The notes beneath the pieces are model-generated. The model did no database searches, was not told where the DNA came from, and was given only the letters and a program-made list of their open reading frames with translations. From Campylobacteraceae bacterium (GTDB lineage Bacteria; Campylobacterota; Campylobacteria; Campylobacterales; Sulfurovaceae): a stretch of DNA of 64,000 bases. Below are positions 56,702 through 64,000 of this stretch, piece after piece; the first letter of the stretch is position 1; every line of letters starts with the position of its first letter. The position numbers and the translations under genes are program-made. The stretch spans positions 1 to 64,000 of the forward strand of contig JAMOOX010000143.1 of the NCBI GenBank assembly GCA_027065045.1, in the 5' to 3' direction.

Positions 56702-57559
56702 TTACTCTCCCTCTCTCTCTGCTGTAAAGCTCAATGACATCTCTCTCTCCATCATCATAATCTCTTCAGAACCATCTACGGCTATATTTTTATCTACTGC
56801 TAATTCTTTATAATCTATTTTACCTGTATATTCTATTCTATTTAAAATAGATTTAATTGCATTTATTCTAGCTTTTTTCTTGTTGTTTGCTTTGATAACC
56901 ATCCATGGAGCAGAACGGTTGTGTGATGCCATAAGCATAGAAAACTTTGCTACTGTATATTTATCCCAAAACTTTTGTGCTAATTGGTCAACTGGTGATA
57001 GTTTATGCTGTTTTAATGGGTCTGTTTTACGGCTTTCAAATCTTCTTGATTGTTCATCTTTGGTAATAGATAGATAAAATTTAAATAAGATTATACCCTC
57101 ACTAATTATCATATTCTCAAATTTAGGTACTTTTTCTAAAAAATCTAAATGCTGTTGTTGAGTACAAAAATTCATTACAGGTTCTACTCCTGCACGGTTA
57201 TACCAACTTCTATCCATAATCACCATCTCTCCTGCTGATGGAAGATGTGTAACATATCTTTGGAAATACCACTGTGTAACCTCTACATCATTTGGTTTTT
57301 CTAATGCTACTACTCTTAGCCCTCTTGGATTGATATGTTCTGTAATTCTTCTAATTACTCCACCTTTTCCTGCTGCATCTCTACCTTCAAATAGTATAAG
57401 CACTTTTAAACCTTTTTCTTTTACATAGGTTTGTAGTTTAAGTAGTTCTACTTGAAGTTTTTTAAGCTCCTCTTCATACTCAATAGTCTCAATTTTTCTC
57501 CAGACTGCTACTCTATTTTTTCGTTTTTTTAAACTCTTTTCTTTATCTTTTTTTCCCAT
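56702..57559 (-). CDS. ppk2: Polyphosphate kinase 2
   Basis: Transfers phosphate between polyphosphate and nucleotides. 285 residues from the ATG giving MGKKDKEKSLKKRKN (AGAGGTGGATATA precedes it; a GTG three codons earlier is possible). Walker A-like EGRDAAGKGGVIRRI, the TQWYFQRYVTHLP segment, MDRSWYNRAGVEPVM and the lid RRFESRKTDPLKQHKLSP are all present. It is a class with one PPK2 domain. It follows the nuclease-like gene by 97 bases on the same strand. The palindrome repeat lies just upstream. Confidence 0.93.
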   Translation of the reverse strand: MGKKDKEKSLKKRKNRVAVWRKIETIEYEEELKKLQVELLKLQTYVKEKGLKVLILFEGRDAAGKGGVIRRITEHINPRGLRVVALEKPNDVEVTQWYFQRYVTHLPSAGEMVIMDRSWYNRAGVEPVMNFCTQQQHLDFLEKVPKFENMIISEGIILFKFYLSITKDEQSRRFESRKTDPLKQHKLSPVDQLAQKFWDKYTVAKFSMLMASHNRSAPWMVIKANNKKKARINAIKSILNRIEYTGKIDYKELAVDKNIAVDGSEEIMMMEREMSLSFTAEREGE

Positions 57560-57586
57560 TATATCCACCTCTATTAAAAAATATTA

Positions 57587-57610
57587 ATGGTGGGTTTTAC
57601 CCACCCTACA
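57587..57610. repeat. TGTAGGGTGGGT palindrome, copy 3
   Basis: On the minus strand TGTAGGGTGGGTAAAACCCA then CCAT: stem GGTGGGT / ACCCACC with a 3-base loop. It lies between trpC and ppk2, both on the minus strand. Nearly identical to 10406-10430. Confidence 0.7.
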
Positions 57611-57618
57611 ACATAACT

Positions 57619-58419
57619 TTATACTCTCTGTATTTTACCATACTTTAGCTTTTTAACAGCATTTTCAATACTATTTTGTCTCATAAAATGCTCCCCTACC
57701 AAAAAGGCATCAGCACCAACACCACTAAGTTCTAGCACCATTTCATGAGTAGTTATCCCACTCTCTGCTACAATAATCTTACCATTTGGAATAAGTGGTA
57801 TAAGCTTACTACTAAGACTCATATCCATCTCAAAAGTCTCTAAATTACGATGATTAATACCAATAATATCAGCACCTGCTAAGATAGCTTTGGTTAAATC
57901 TGATTTATCATGAATTTCAACTAATGCCTCCATTCCTAAATGTCTTGTGTAGTTTAATAGCTCTTTTAACTCTTTTGTACTAAGTGCAGTTGCAATTAAT
58001 AGTATAAAGTCAGCACCATAGGCTAGTGCTTCTACAATTTGATACTTATCAACAATAAAATCTTTTCTAAGAAGTGGCATTGGCACATATCTTCTAATTG
58101 CACCTAAATACTCCTTATCACCTTGAAAATAGTGAGGTTCAGTGAGAATTGAGAGTACATCAGCACCACCTAATTCATACTCTTTTGCTATTAATACAGG
58201 GTCAAAATCTTCTCTGATTACACCTTTGCTAGGACTAGCTTTTTTAACCTCTGCTATAATTCTATATGGGTTATCTTTTGTTGATTTTAATGCACCCTTT
58301 ACATCTTTTGGAGAGAATGGATTATATGCCAATGAACGCCCCAACCAATCTACAGGAAACTCTATTTTCCTTTGTTCTAAATCATTTTTTGTTTTTCTAA
58401 TAATTTCATCTAATATCAC
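57619..58419 (-). CDS. trpC: Indole-3-glycerol-phosphate synthase
   Basis: Closes the indole ring in tryptophan synthesis. The 266 residues form a TIM barrel with [67 protein letters not shown], and [10 protein letters not shown] then [14 protein letters not shown], all the expected phosphate and catalytic segments (Lys 59/Glu pair region included). Monofunctional, no TrpF fusion. No other trp genes are in the window. AAAAGGTGTAGTTGTG leads into the first ATG. Confidence 0.96.
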   Translation of the reverse strand: MILDEIIRKTKNDLEQRKIEFPVDWLGRSLAYNPFSPKDVKGALKSTKDNPYRIIAEVKKASPSKGVIREDFDPVLIAKEYELGGADVLSILTEPHYFQGDKEYLGAIRRYVPMPLLRKDFIVDKYQIVEALAYGADFILLIATALSTKELKELLNYTRHLGMEALVEIHDKSDLTKAILAGADIIGINHRNLETFEMDMSLSSKLIPLIPNGKIIVAESGITTHEMVLELSGVGADAFLVGEHFMRQNSIENAVKKLKYGKIQRV

Positions 58420-58581
58420 AACTACACCTTTTATCTCTTGTATTGTTGATATTCTACTCTAAAATATATGATATTTTGTTTATATTTAGAATTAAAAGAA
58501 TTATTACTCAATGATATTCTATTTTATAATTAATAAAATGTTAAAATAAATTAAGTTAAAATTTTATTAAAAGGAATTGTT

Positions 58582-59175
58582 ATGAGAATCTTAGTTAGTG
58601 TTATATTTTTATCTCTATTTGCTTCTGGGGTATTTGCTGACCAACTTAGAAATGAGATTAGAGGTAGTAGTTATAGCAATATGAAAACTACACACATTAA
58701 TAGTATGGGTGTAAATATTACTATCAAACATCCACGAAGTGTATATGCAGGTGAGAGATATACAATATATGCCTCTATGAGAAATAGAATTGATTATGCT
58801 AGAATGGGTGGGCTTACTCTATCTTTCCCTCAATATAACTCAATAGATGCTAATGTAATATCAAGAAGATTTGATAAATTAAATGGATATCTTCCTCCAT
58901 CAAAACTATATAGTAAAGTATATGGTAGAAATATTCCTATTGATTATTATGTAATTGAGGGGTGGGAGAATAAATGGTCTTATGATACAAGTCGTTATAT
59001 GAAAATAGAGCTACAAGCACCTTATAGTATTCGTCAAATAGATATAAATGTTAGAGGTGTATTAGTATTTGGACGAGGTAGAAACAAAGAAGAGGTAGCA
59101 GTACCACGAAGTAGTTATATTCAAGACCAACAAGGATATAATGTAAAAAGAATATCTATAAGAGTAAATAAATAA
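58582..59175 (+). CDS. Exported protein of unknown function
   Basis: 197 residues with a clear signal peptide (MRILVSVIFLSLFASGVFA/DQ). The mature protein is rich in beta-type sequence, Tyr and Arg (HPRSVYAGERYTIYASMRN, GGLTLSFPQYNSIDAN). It has no Cys and no membrane helix. AAAAGGAATTGTT precedes the ATG, and argF follows after 14 bases, so they share a transcript. I do not recognise a family. Confidence 0.7.
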   Translation: MRILVSVIFLSLFASGVFADQLRNEIRGSSYSNMKTTHINSMGVNITIKHPRSVYAGERYTIYASMRNRIDYARMGGLTLSFPQYNSIDANVISRRFDKLNGYLPPSKLYSKVYGRNIPIDYYVIEGWENKWSYDTSRYMKIELQAPYSIRQIDINVRGVLVFGRGRNKEEVAVPRSSYIQDQQGYNVKRISIRVNK

Positions 59176-59189
59176 CAGGAATTAGATAA

Positions 59190-60113
59190 ATGAGACACTT
59201 TTTAACACTAAAAGATTATAGCAAGGATGAGCTTTTAGAGATAATAGACCTTGCTATAAAAATTAAAAAACAGACTTATAACAGAGATTTTGTACCATAT
59301 CTTAATAAGCAAACGCTAGGAATGATATTTGAAAAAAGTTCGACACGAACAAGAGTAAGCTTTGAAACGGGGATATATCAACTTGGTGGAGTTGGGCTAT
59401 TTTTATCATCAAATGATATTCAGCTTGGTCGTGGAGAACCTATGAGTGATACAGCTAGAGTTATTAGCCGTATGGTTGATATGGTGATGATTAGGACTTT
59501 TGGACATGATAAATTAGAAGAGTTTGCATCTTTTTCTAAAGTCCCCGTGATTAATGGGCTTACAGATAAATATCACCCTGTTCAACTTATGGCTGATTAT
59601 TTAACTATCAAAGAGTTTAAAAAAGATGATAATTTGGTAGTTGCTTATATTGGAGATGGTAATAATATGGCTAACTCTTGGCTACTATTAGCCTCTATCA
59701 TAGGATTTGAACTTAGAGTTGCTACTCCAAAGGGTTGTGAGTGTGATAGTGATGTAATAGAAGAGGCTTATAAAAATGCCAAAATTAGTGGTGCTAAAAT
59801 TATTATATCAAACTCTCCCCAAGATGCTATCAAAGATGCCTCTGTTGTAACTACCGATACTTGGGTATCTATGGGGCAAGAGGCACAAAAAGAGCAAAAG
59901 CTCAAAGAGTTTGATGGTTATTTAATAGATAATGATATGATGTCATTAGCACAAGATGATGCAATGTTTTTACATTGTCTTCCTGCTTATAGAGGTTATG
60001 AGGTGAGTGAAGAGGTATTTGAGGCACATTCTGATGAGATATTTAGTGAAGCTGAAAATAGATTACATGCTCAAAAAGCTATAATGGTATGGTTAGATAA
60101 TAAAAGGGATTAG
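59190..60113 (+). CDS. argF: Ornithine carbamoyltransferase
   Basis: Joins carbamoyl phosphate and ornithine to citrulline in arginine synthesis. The 307 residues include the carbamoyl-phosphate motif [42 protein letters not shown], the ornithine-side TWVSMGQE and the HCLPAYRG loop. Normal length. hemN starts with the base after its stop. The preceding exported gene is probably co-transcribed. Confidence 0.96.
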   Translation: MRHFLTLKDYSKDELLEIIDLAIKIKKQTYNRDFVPYLNKQTLGMIFEKSSTRTRVSFETGIYQLGGVGLFLSSNDIQLGRGEPMSDTARVISRMVDMVMIRTFGHDKLEEFASFSKVPVINGLTDKYHPVQLMADYLTIKEFKKDDNLVVAYIGDGNNMANSWLLLASIIGFELRVATPKGCECDSDVIEEAYKNAKISGAKIIISNSPQDAIKDASVVTTDTWVSMGQEAQKEQKLKEFDGYLIDNDMMSLAQDDAMFLHCLPAYRGYEVSEEVFEAHSDEIFSEAENRLHAQKAIMVWLDNKRD

Positions 60114-61481
60114 ATGAGTAATATAGATTTAGAGAAATTTGCAAAATATTCAAAGGCGGGGCCTAGATATACAAGTTATCCAACTGCTTTGGAGTTTAAT
60201 GATGATTTTAAATATGATGATTATATTAAATTTTTAGAAAATAGTGATGAGAAGATCTCTCTATATATTCATCTTCCTTTTTGTAGAAGTGCTTGTTATT
60301 TTTGTGGTTGTAATGTAGTATTTACTTCAAAAGAGGAGAAGCTAAGCCGTTATATAGAGTATCTAAAAAAAGAGATTGATATATTAGCTTCTCATATTGA
60401 TACAAATCGTGAAGTTATTCAATTTCATTTTGGTGGAGGTACGCCTACATTTTATAAAGCTTTTGAACTTGATGAGATTGTAACTTATGTTAAATCAAAG
60501 TTTACAAATTGGAGCAGTGAAGCTGAAATTAGTTGTGAGATTGACCCACGATTTTTTAATGAAGAGCAGATGAAAGTATTTAAAAAACATGGTTTTAATA
60601 GAATTAGCTTTGGAGTTCAAGACCTTGATGAAAAAGTACAAAAAGAGATACATAGAGTACAACCTTTAGCACTTACTAAAAATGCTGTTGAATTAGCAAG
60701 AAAATATGGAATTAACTCTATAAATGTAGATTTTATATATGGTCTTCCATATCAAACACTAGAGAGCTTCAAAAAAACTTTAGAACTTTCAACTACTCTT
60801 AATCCTGATAGAGTAGCAGTATTTAATTATGCCCATGTCCCATGGCTTATGAAAACTATGAGAAAATTTGATGAGACAACTCTTCCATCTCCTGATGTTA
60901 AGCTTCAAATCTTTAGCCATACTATCAAGTTTTTTGAAGATAAAGGGTATAAAATGGTAGGAATGGATCATTTTGCTAAACCTCAAGATGAACTATTTGG
61001 AGCGATAGAGAAGGGAGAACTTCATAGAAATTTCCAAGGATATACTACCAAAGGTGGAGCAAATCTAATTGGAATTGGACTTACAAGTATTGGAGAGGGT
61101 AGTAGATATTATGCCCAAAATTCTAAGAATATGAGTGAGTATGAAGAGATGATAGATAGTGGCAAACTTCCATTTGTTAGAGGTGTGAAGCTAAGTGATG
61201 ATGATTATATTAGAAAATCTGTGATTATGGAGCTTATGGCAAATTTTTCTATTGATATAAAAAGAGTAGAAAAAGAGCATAAAATAGATTTTAACTTATA
61301 CTTTAAAGATACTTTAGAGGACTTAAAAGAGTTTGAAAATGCTGATATTATCTCTATAAAAGATAATAAATTAAGTGTATCTCAAACAGGTACATTATTA
61401 ATTAGAAATATAGCTATGCCTTTTGATGCTTATATGAATAAGTATAAAAATTCTAAAAAGAGTTTTTCAAAGACTGTTTAA
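60114..61481 (+). CDS. hemN: Oxygen-independent coproporphyrinogen III oxidase
   Basis: Radical SAM enzyme making protoporphyrinogen IX without oxygen. The 455 residues begin with the KAGPRYTSYPTA signature of true HemN, and the 4Fe-4S cluster is bound by CRSACYFCGC. FHFGGGTPTFY and NVDFIYGLPYQTLESF follow, with the C-terminal HemN domain having GIGLTSIGEGSRYYAQN. The intact N-terminal signature favours HemN over HemW. Follows argF without gap. Confidence 0.95.
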   Translation: MSNIDLEKFAKYSKAGPRYTSYPTALEFNDDFKYDDYIKFLENSDEKISLYIHLPFCRSACYFCGCNVVFTSKEEKLSRYIEYLKKEIDILASHIDTNREVIQFHFGGGTPTFYKAFELDEIVTYVKSKFTNWSSEAEISCEIDPRFFNEEQMKVFKKHGFNRISFGVQDLDEKVQKEIHRVQPLALTKNAVELARKYGINSINVDFIYGLPYQTLESFKKTLELSTTLNPDRVAVFNYAHVPWLMKTMRKFDETTLPSPDVKLQIFSHTIKFFEDKGYKMVGMDHFAKPQDELFGAIEKGELHRNFQGYTTKGGANLIGIGLTSIGEGSRYYAQNSKNMSEYEEMIDSGKLPFVRGVKLSDDDYIRKSVIMELMANFSIDIKRVEKEHKIDFNLYFKDTLEDLKEFENADIISIKDNKLSVSQTGTLLIRNIAMPFDAYMNKYKNSKKSFSKTV

Positions 61482-61482
61482 T

Positions 61483-62280
61483 ATGAAAAAAGATTTAGTC
61501 TCTAAAGATTTACTCAAAACTATGGCAAGAGATATATCTAAACATATTTTACATATTGATATCAAAGATGATATGGAGATAATTGATAAAGAGTTTGTAA
61601 GAATAGAAAAAAGAGATGCCGATTTAGTATTTAAAAATGGTAAAGAGTTAATTCATATTGAAATTCAAAACGATAACCATAAAAAAATGCATCTTAGAAT
61701 GCATAGATATTATAGTGATATTTTATTTGAATATGAAGATTATAAAATTTCCCAATATCTTTTATATATTGGAAAGTACAAATGTTCTATGATATCACAA
61801 ATAAAAAGAGATAAAATTGATTATAGTTATGATATAATTAATTTTAAAGATTTAGATTGTCAAGAGCTTATAAATAGTGATGACCCCTCAGCTGTTACAT
61901 TAGCTATATTATGTGATTTTAAAGATTTAGATACTCAACTAGTGGTAAATAGTATATTAAAAAAATTAAAAGAGTTAAGTGATGAGAGAGATTATGAAAA
62001 ATACCTTAGGGCATTAAATCTATATTCACTTAATAGAAACTTAGAAAAAGAGCTAAAAAAAGGAGTAGAGATGTTGCGAGTAGATATGGAGAAGACACCA
62101 TTTTATCAACTAGGAGTAGAGAGAGGTGAAAAAATAGGTGAAAAAATAGGTCAAAAAAATACTTCTCTTAATAATGCTTATATAATGATAACTAAATTTG
62201 GTATGGAAGTTGATACGATAGGCAAAGAGTTTAATTTAAATAAAGATGAACTTTTAAAGTATATAGAGAGTAAAAAATAG
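61483..62280 (+). CDS. Rpn-like PD-(D/E)XK nuclease-family protein
   Basis: 265 residues. The core RDADLVFKNGKELIHIEIQNDN has the Asp and E-x-Q spacing of the Rpn/PDDEXK transposase-nuclease group, followed by MHLRMHRYYSDILFEY and QYLLYIGKYKCSM. The C-terminal part has a repeated GEKIGEKIGQK, a linker usual in this family, and a terminal helix KDELLKYIESKK. One base after the hemN stop, so it rides on that transcript. Rpn proteins promote recombination in E. coli; function here is unproven. Confidence 0.65.
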   Translation: MKKDLVSKDLLKTMARDISKHILHIDIKDDMEIIDKEFVRIEKRDADLVFKNGKELIHIEIQNDNHKKMHLRMHRYYSDILFEYEDYKISQYLLYIGKYKCSMISQIKRDKIDYSYDIINFKDLDCQELINSDDPSAVTLAILCDFKDLDTQLVVNSILKKLKELSDERDYEKYLRALNLYSLNRNLEKELKKGVEMLRVDMEKTPFYQLGVERGEKIGEKIGQKNTSLNNAYIMITKFGMEVDTIGKEFNLNKDELLKYIESKK

Positions 62281-62304
62281 TTATTTTATAATAGGGAGAA
62301 AAAA

Positions 62305-62799
62305 ATGAATGATAAAGAGTTATATGCTAAATTAGCAGTTTTTGGCAAGAAATTACTAGATAGACCAGCACTTGAAGATGGTATGCATTTGATAGCTAAT
62401 TATGCAAAAGAGATTACTAATGCTTCTCGTTGTTCTATTTTTATTCATGATAAAAAGCAGGGGAAATTATGGACTGCATTTGCAGATAGTATAGATACTA
62501 TTAAAATACCTGATAATGTAGGAATTGTAGGAAAAACACTTAGAGAAAAGAGAGAAATTATTGTAAATAATCCTTATGGAGACCCTGATTTTTTTACTAC
62601 TGTTGATGCCAAATCAGGATTTACTACCAAAAATATAGCCTCTATTCCTATATTTGACTCTACAAAAACACCAATAGGCATATTACAATTTTTAAATAAA
62701 AATGGTGGATTTGATGAAAAAGATGTTAGATTTATCAAGTTTTTTGCACACTATGTTAGTACTTATTTAGAATTAGCATCTGCTTATGGTGAGATTTAA
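62305..62799 (+). CDS. GAF-domain protein
   Basis: 164 residues that are almost entirely one GAF domain (EITNASRCSIFIHDKKQGKL, VGIVGKTLREKREIIVNNPY, NIASIPIFDSTKTPIGILQF). GAF domains bind small ligands such as nucleotides or haem and signal to partners. No output domain is attached. TAGGGAGAAAAAA precedes the ATG. Its stop overlaps the lolA start by one base. Confidence 0.85.
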   Translation: MNDKELYAKLAVFGKKLLDRPALEDGMHLIANYAKEITNASRCSIFIHDKKQGKLWTAFADSIDTIKIPDNVGIVGKTLREKREIIVNNPYGDPDFFTTVDAKSGFTTKNIASIPIFDSTKTPIGILQFLNKNGGFDEKDVRFIKFFAHYVSTYLELASAYGEI

Positions 62800-63326
62800 T
62801 GAATAAGTTTGTACTATCTATTTTAATTAGTAGCTTTGCTTTGGCTTCTAACTCTATTTTATTGCCAACAAGTTTTCAATCTAATTTTAAACAAACAATT
62901 ACAAATGATAAAAAGAAAAAGATTATATATAATGGTCGTATGCTTTATTCACAGGGTAATATTGTCAAATGGAACTATAAAAAACCTACCAAAAAAGAGG
63001 TTTGTAGCAATAATAAAAGATTAACAGTTATAGACCATGATTTAGAACAGATTACAAGATATAGATTATCTAAAGCTATTAATCTAACACAAATTATAAA
63101 AAATGCAAAGTTTCGTAGAAAGCAGGTATATATTGCTAAATATGAGGATAAAAGCTATACAATTCAAGTAGATAAGAGTGGAAAGTTAGCTAGAATAGCA
63201 TATTATGATGATTTAGATAATACTGTATTAATTATTTTTAATAATATTAAATATAGCAACAAAAGAATAAACAATAAAAAGTTAGAGTGTAAAATCCCAA
63301 AAGAGTATGATATAATTGATGGCTAG
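62799..63326 (+). CDS. lolA: Outer-membrane lipoprotein carrier LolA
   Basis: Periplasmic chaperone that ferries lipoproteins from LolCDE to the outer membrane. The 175 residues have a signal peptide (MNKFVLSILISSFALA), then SFQSNFKQTITNDKKKKIIY and GNIVKWNYKKP, the conserved LolA start, and a cavity-type half-barrel. It is shorter than E. coli LolA (203) but normal in this phylum. The stop overlaps the speA ATG by eight bases. Confidence 0.8.
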   Translation: MNKFVLSILISSFALASNSILLPTSFQSNFKQTITNDKKKKIIYNGRMLYSQGNIVKWNYKKPTKKEVCSNNKRLTVIDHDLEQITRYRLSKAINLTQIIKNAKFRRKQVYIAKYEDKSYTIQVDKSGKLARIAYYDDLDNTVLIIFNNIKYSNKRINNKKLECKIPKEYDIIDG

Positions 63327-64000
63327 TAAGAATTTTGGATTAGATATTTGGGGTGAAAATAATTTTTTTATAGATAATAATACTATTAATATTAATTATG
63401 GAAACAAACCATCACTACTACAACTAACTACTCAAATACGAGATAAGGGGCATCGTGGACCTCTTATTTTTAGGTTTCCTCATATTCTAAAAAAACAGAT
63501 AAAAAATCTTTTTGATGAGTTTAATCAAGCAAGATTAGGATTAGATTACAAATCACCTTTTAGAGCAGTATTTCCACTTAAAGTCAACCAATTACCAAAC
63601 TTTGTCAATAGTATAACAGAGGTATCAAAAGAGTATAATTATGGATTAGAAGCAGGAAGTAAAGCAGAACTTATTATTGCTATGAGTCATACTAGATTAG
63701 GTGAGCCTATCACAATTAATGGGTTCAAAGATAAAGCTTTAATATCGTTATGTTTTATAGCAGGTAGTATGGGGCATAATATCACTATTATTATAGAGGG
63801 TATTAATGAACTCAATACTATATTAGGTGTAAGTCGTGAGTTTAAATTATTTACTCCTAAAATAGGTATGCGAATCAGACTTCATAGTAGTGGTATTGGA
63901 ATATGGGCAAAGAGTGGTGGGTATAGCTCTAAATTTGGGTTAAGTGCCACTGAATTATTAGAGGCTTATGATATATTAAAAGCTAATAATTTATTAGATA
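63319..64000 (+). CDS. speA: Biosynthetic arginine decarboxylase, 5' part
   Basis: Converts arginine to agmatine for polyamine synthesis. The gene runs off the window at 64000, so only about 227 of some 620 residues are visible. They include GLDIWGENNFFIDNN, GPLIFRFPHIL, and the PLP-lysine AVFPLKVNQ, then YGLEAGSKAELIIAM, typical of the PLP barrel of SpeA. The ATG overlaps the lolA stop. Frame is open throughout. Confidence 0.9.
   Translation, partial: MASKNFGLDIWGENNFFIDNNTININYGNKPSLLQLTTQIRDKGHRGPLIFRFPHILKKQIKNLFDEFNQARLGLDYKSPFRAVFPLKVNQLPNFVNSITEVSKEYNYGLEAGSKAELIIAMSHTRLGEPITINGFKDKALISLCFIAGSMGHNITIIIEGINELNTILGVSREFKLFTPKIGMRIRLHSSGIGIWAKSGGYSSKFGLSATELLEAYDILKANNLLD

Noticed and set aside
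61483-62280. IS-encoded transposase in a mobile element
   Set aside because: The protein is Rpn-like, but there are no inverted repeats around it and it is packed one base after hemN, so it behaves as a resident gene.

Overview
The window is a low-GC bacterial chromosome segment with the gene content and style of Campylobacterota (formerly Epsilonproteobacteria), most like the sulfur-oxidising Sulfurovum/Sulfurimonas group. The inference rests on a sulfide:quinone oxidoreductase, the lptE-folC pair, DUF507, QueH, COG3400, an ArsS-like kinase and a TatA with adjacent argS. The genus is inferred, not proven. I see no rRNA or tRNA gene.

Layout. 1-3431 (mostly minus): a dispersed repeat, then cysC, folC, lptE and ackA. 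3605-7882 (plus): sulfide:quinone oxidoreductase, a 55-residue companion, a decayed WYL regulator and a two-component system. 7898-10378 (minus): a small exported protein, hisC and pheA. 10500-18023 is an accessory island: a membrane protein, a nuclease-fold protein, and an rdrA-rdrB pair with the hallmarks of the RADAR anti-phage system, closed by a second copy of the 131-bp repeat. 18098-24318 (minus): a tight run agxT-like, hisZ, purA, DUF507, carA, a coiled-coil gene and recA. 24470-31821 (plus): a BECR-nuclease-like gene between two near-copies of one promoter, then tatA, argS and a class I ribonucleotide reductase interrupted by two inteins. 31843-37284 (plus): a broken toxin-like gene, a small acidic protein, and a peroxide-linked operon of dihaem peroxidase, membrane GGDEF/EAL protein and catalase-like lipoprotein.

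37384-49112 is the second accessory region: gene scraps, an IS3-family element, a CRISPR array of 27 complete repeats, and a minus-strand operon cas1, cas2-3, cas7fv, cas5fv, cas6f (type I-F2, also called I-Fv), preceded by a TPR membrane protein gene 28 bp upstream of cas1. The IS element sits in, or has deleted to, the oldest repeat of the array. 49227-58419: a TrkA-C/COG3400 protein, queH, a PLP enzyme, a four-gene Mla/MCE lipid-transport operon, a nuclease-fold protein, ppk2 and trpC. 58582-64000 (plus): an exported protein, argF, hemN, an Rpn-like nuclease, a GAF protein, lolA and the start of speA.

Three things cut across the regions. Three genes (lptE, a response regulator, the dihaem peroxidase) have no ATG, GTG or TTG start and appear to begin at AUC or AUU six bases after a good Shine-Dalgarno sequence. 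A repeat ending TTGGGGCGAAGTCGGGAG adjoins broken gene ends and reads into two of them in frame. Two defence systems (RADAR and CRISPR I-F2) share one 64-kb stretch.
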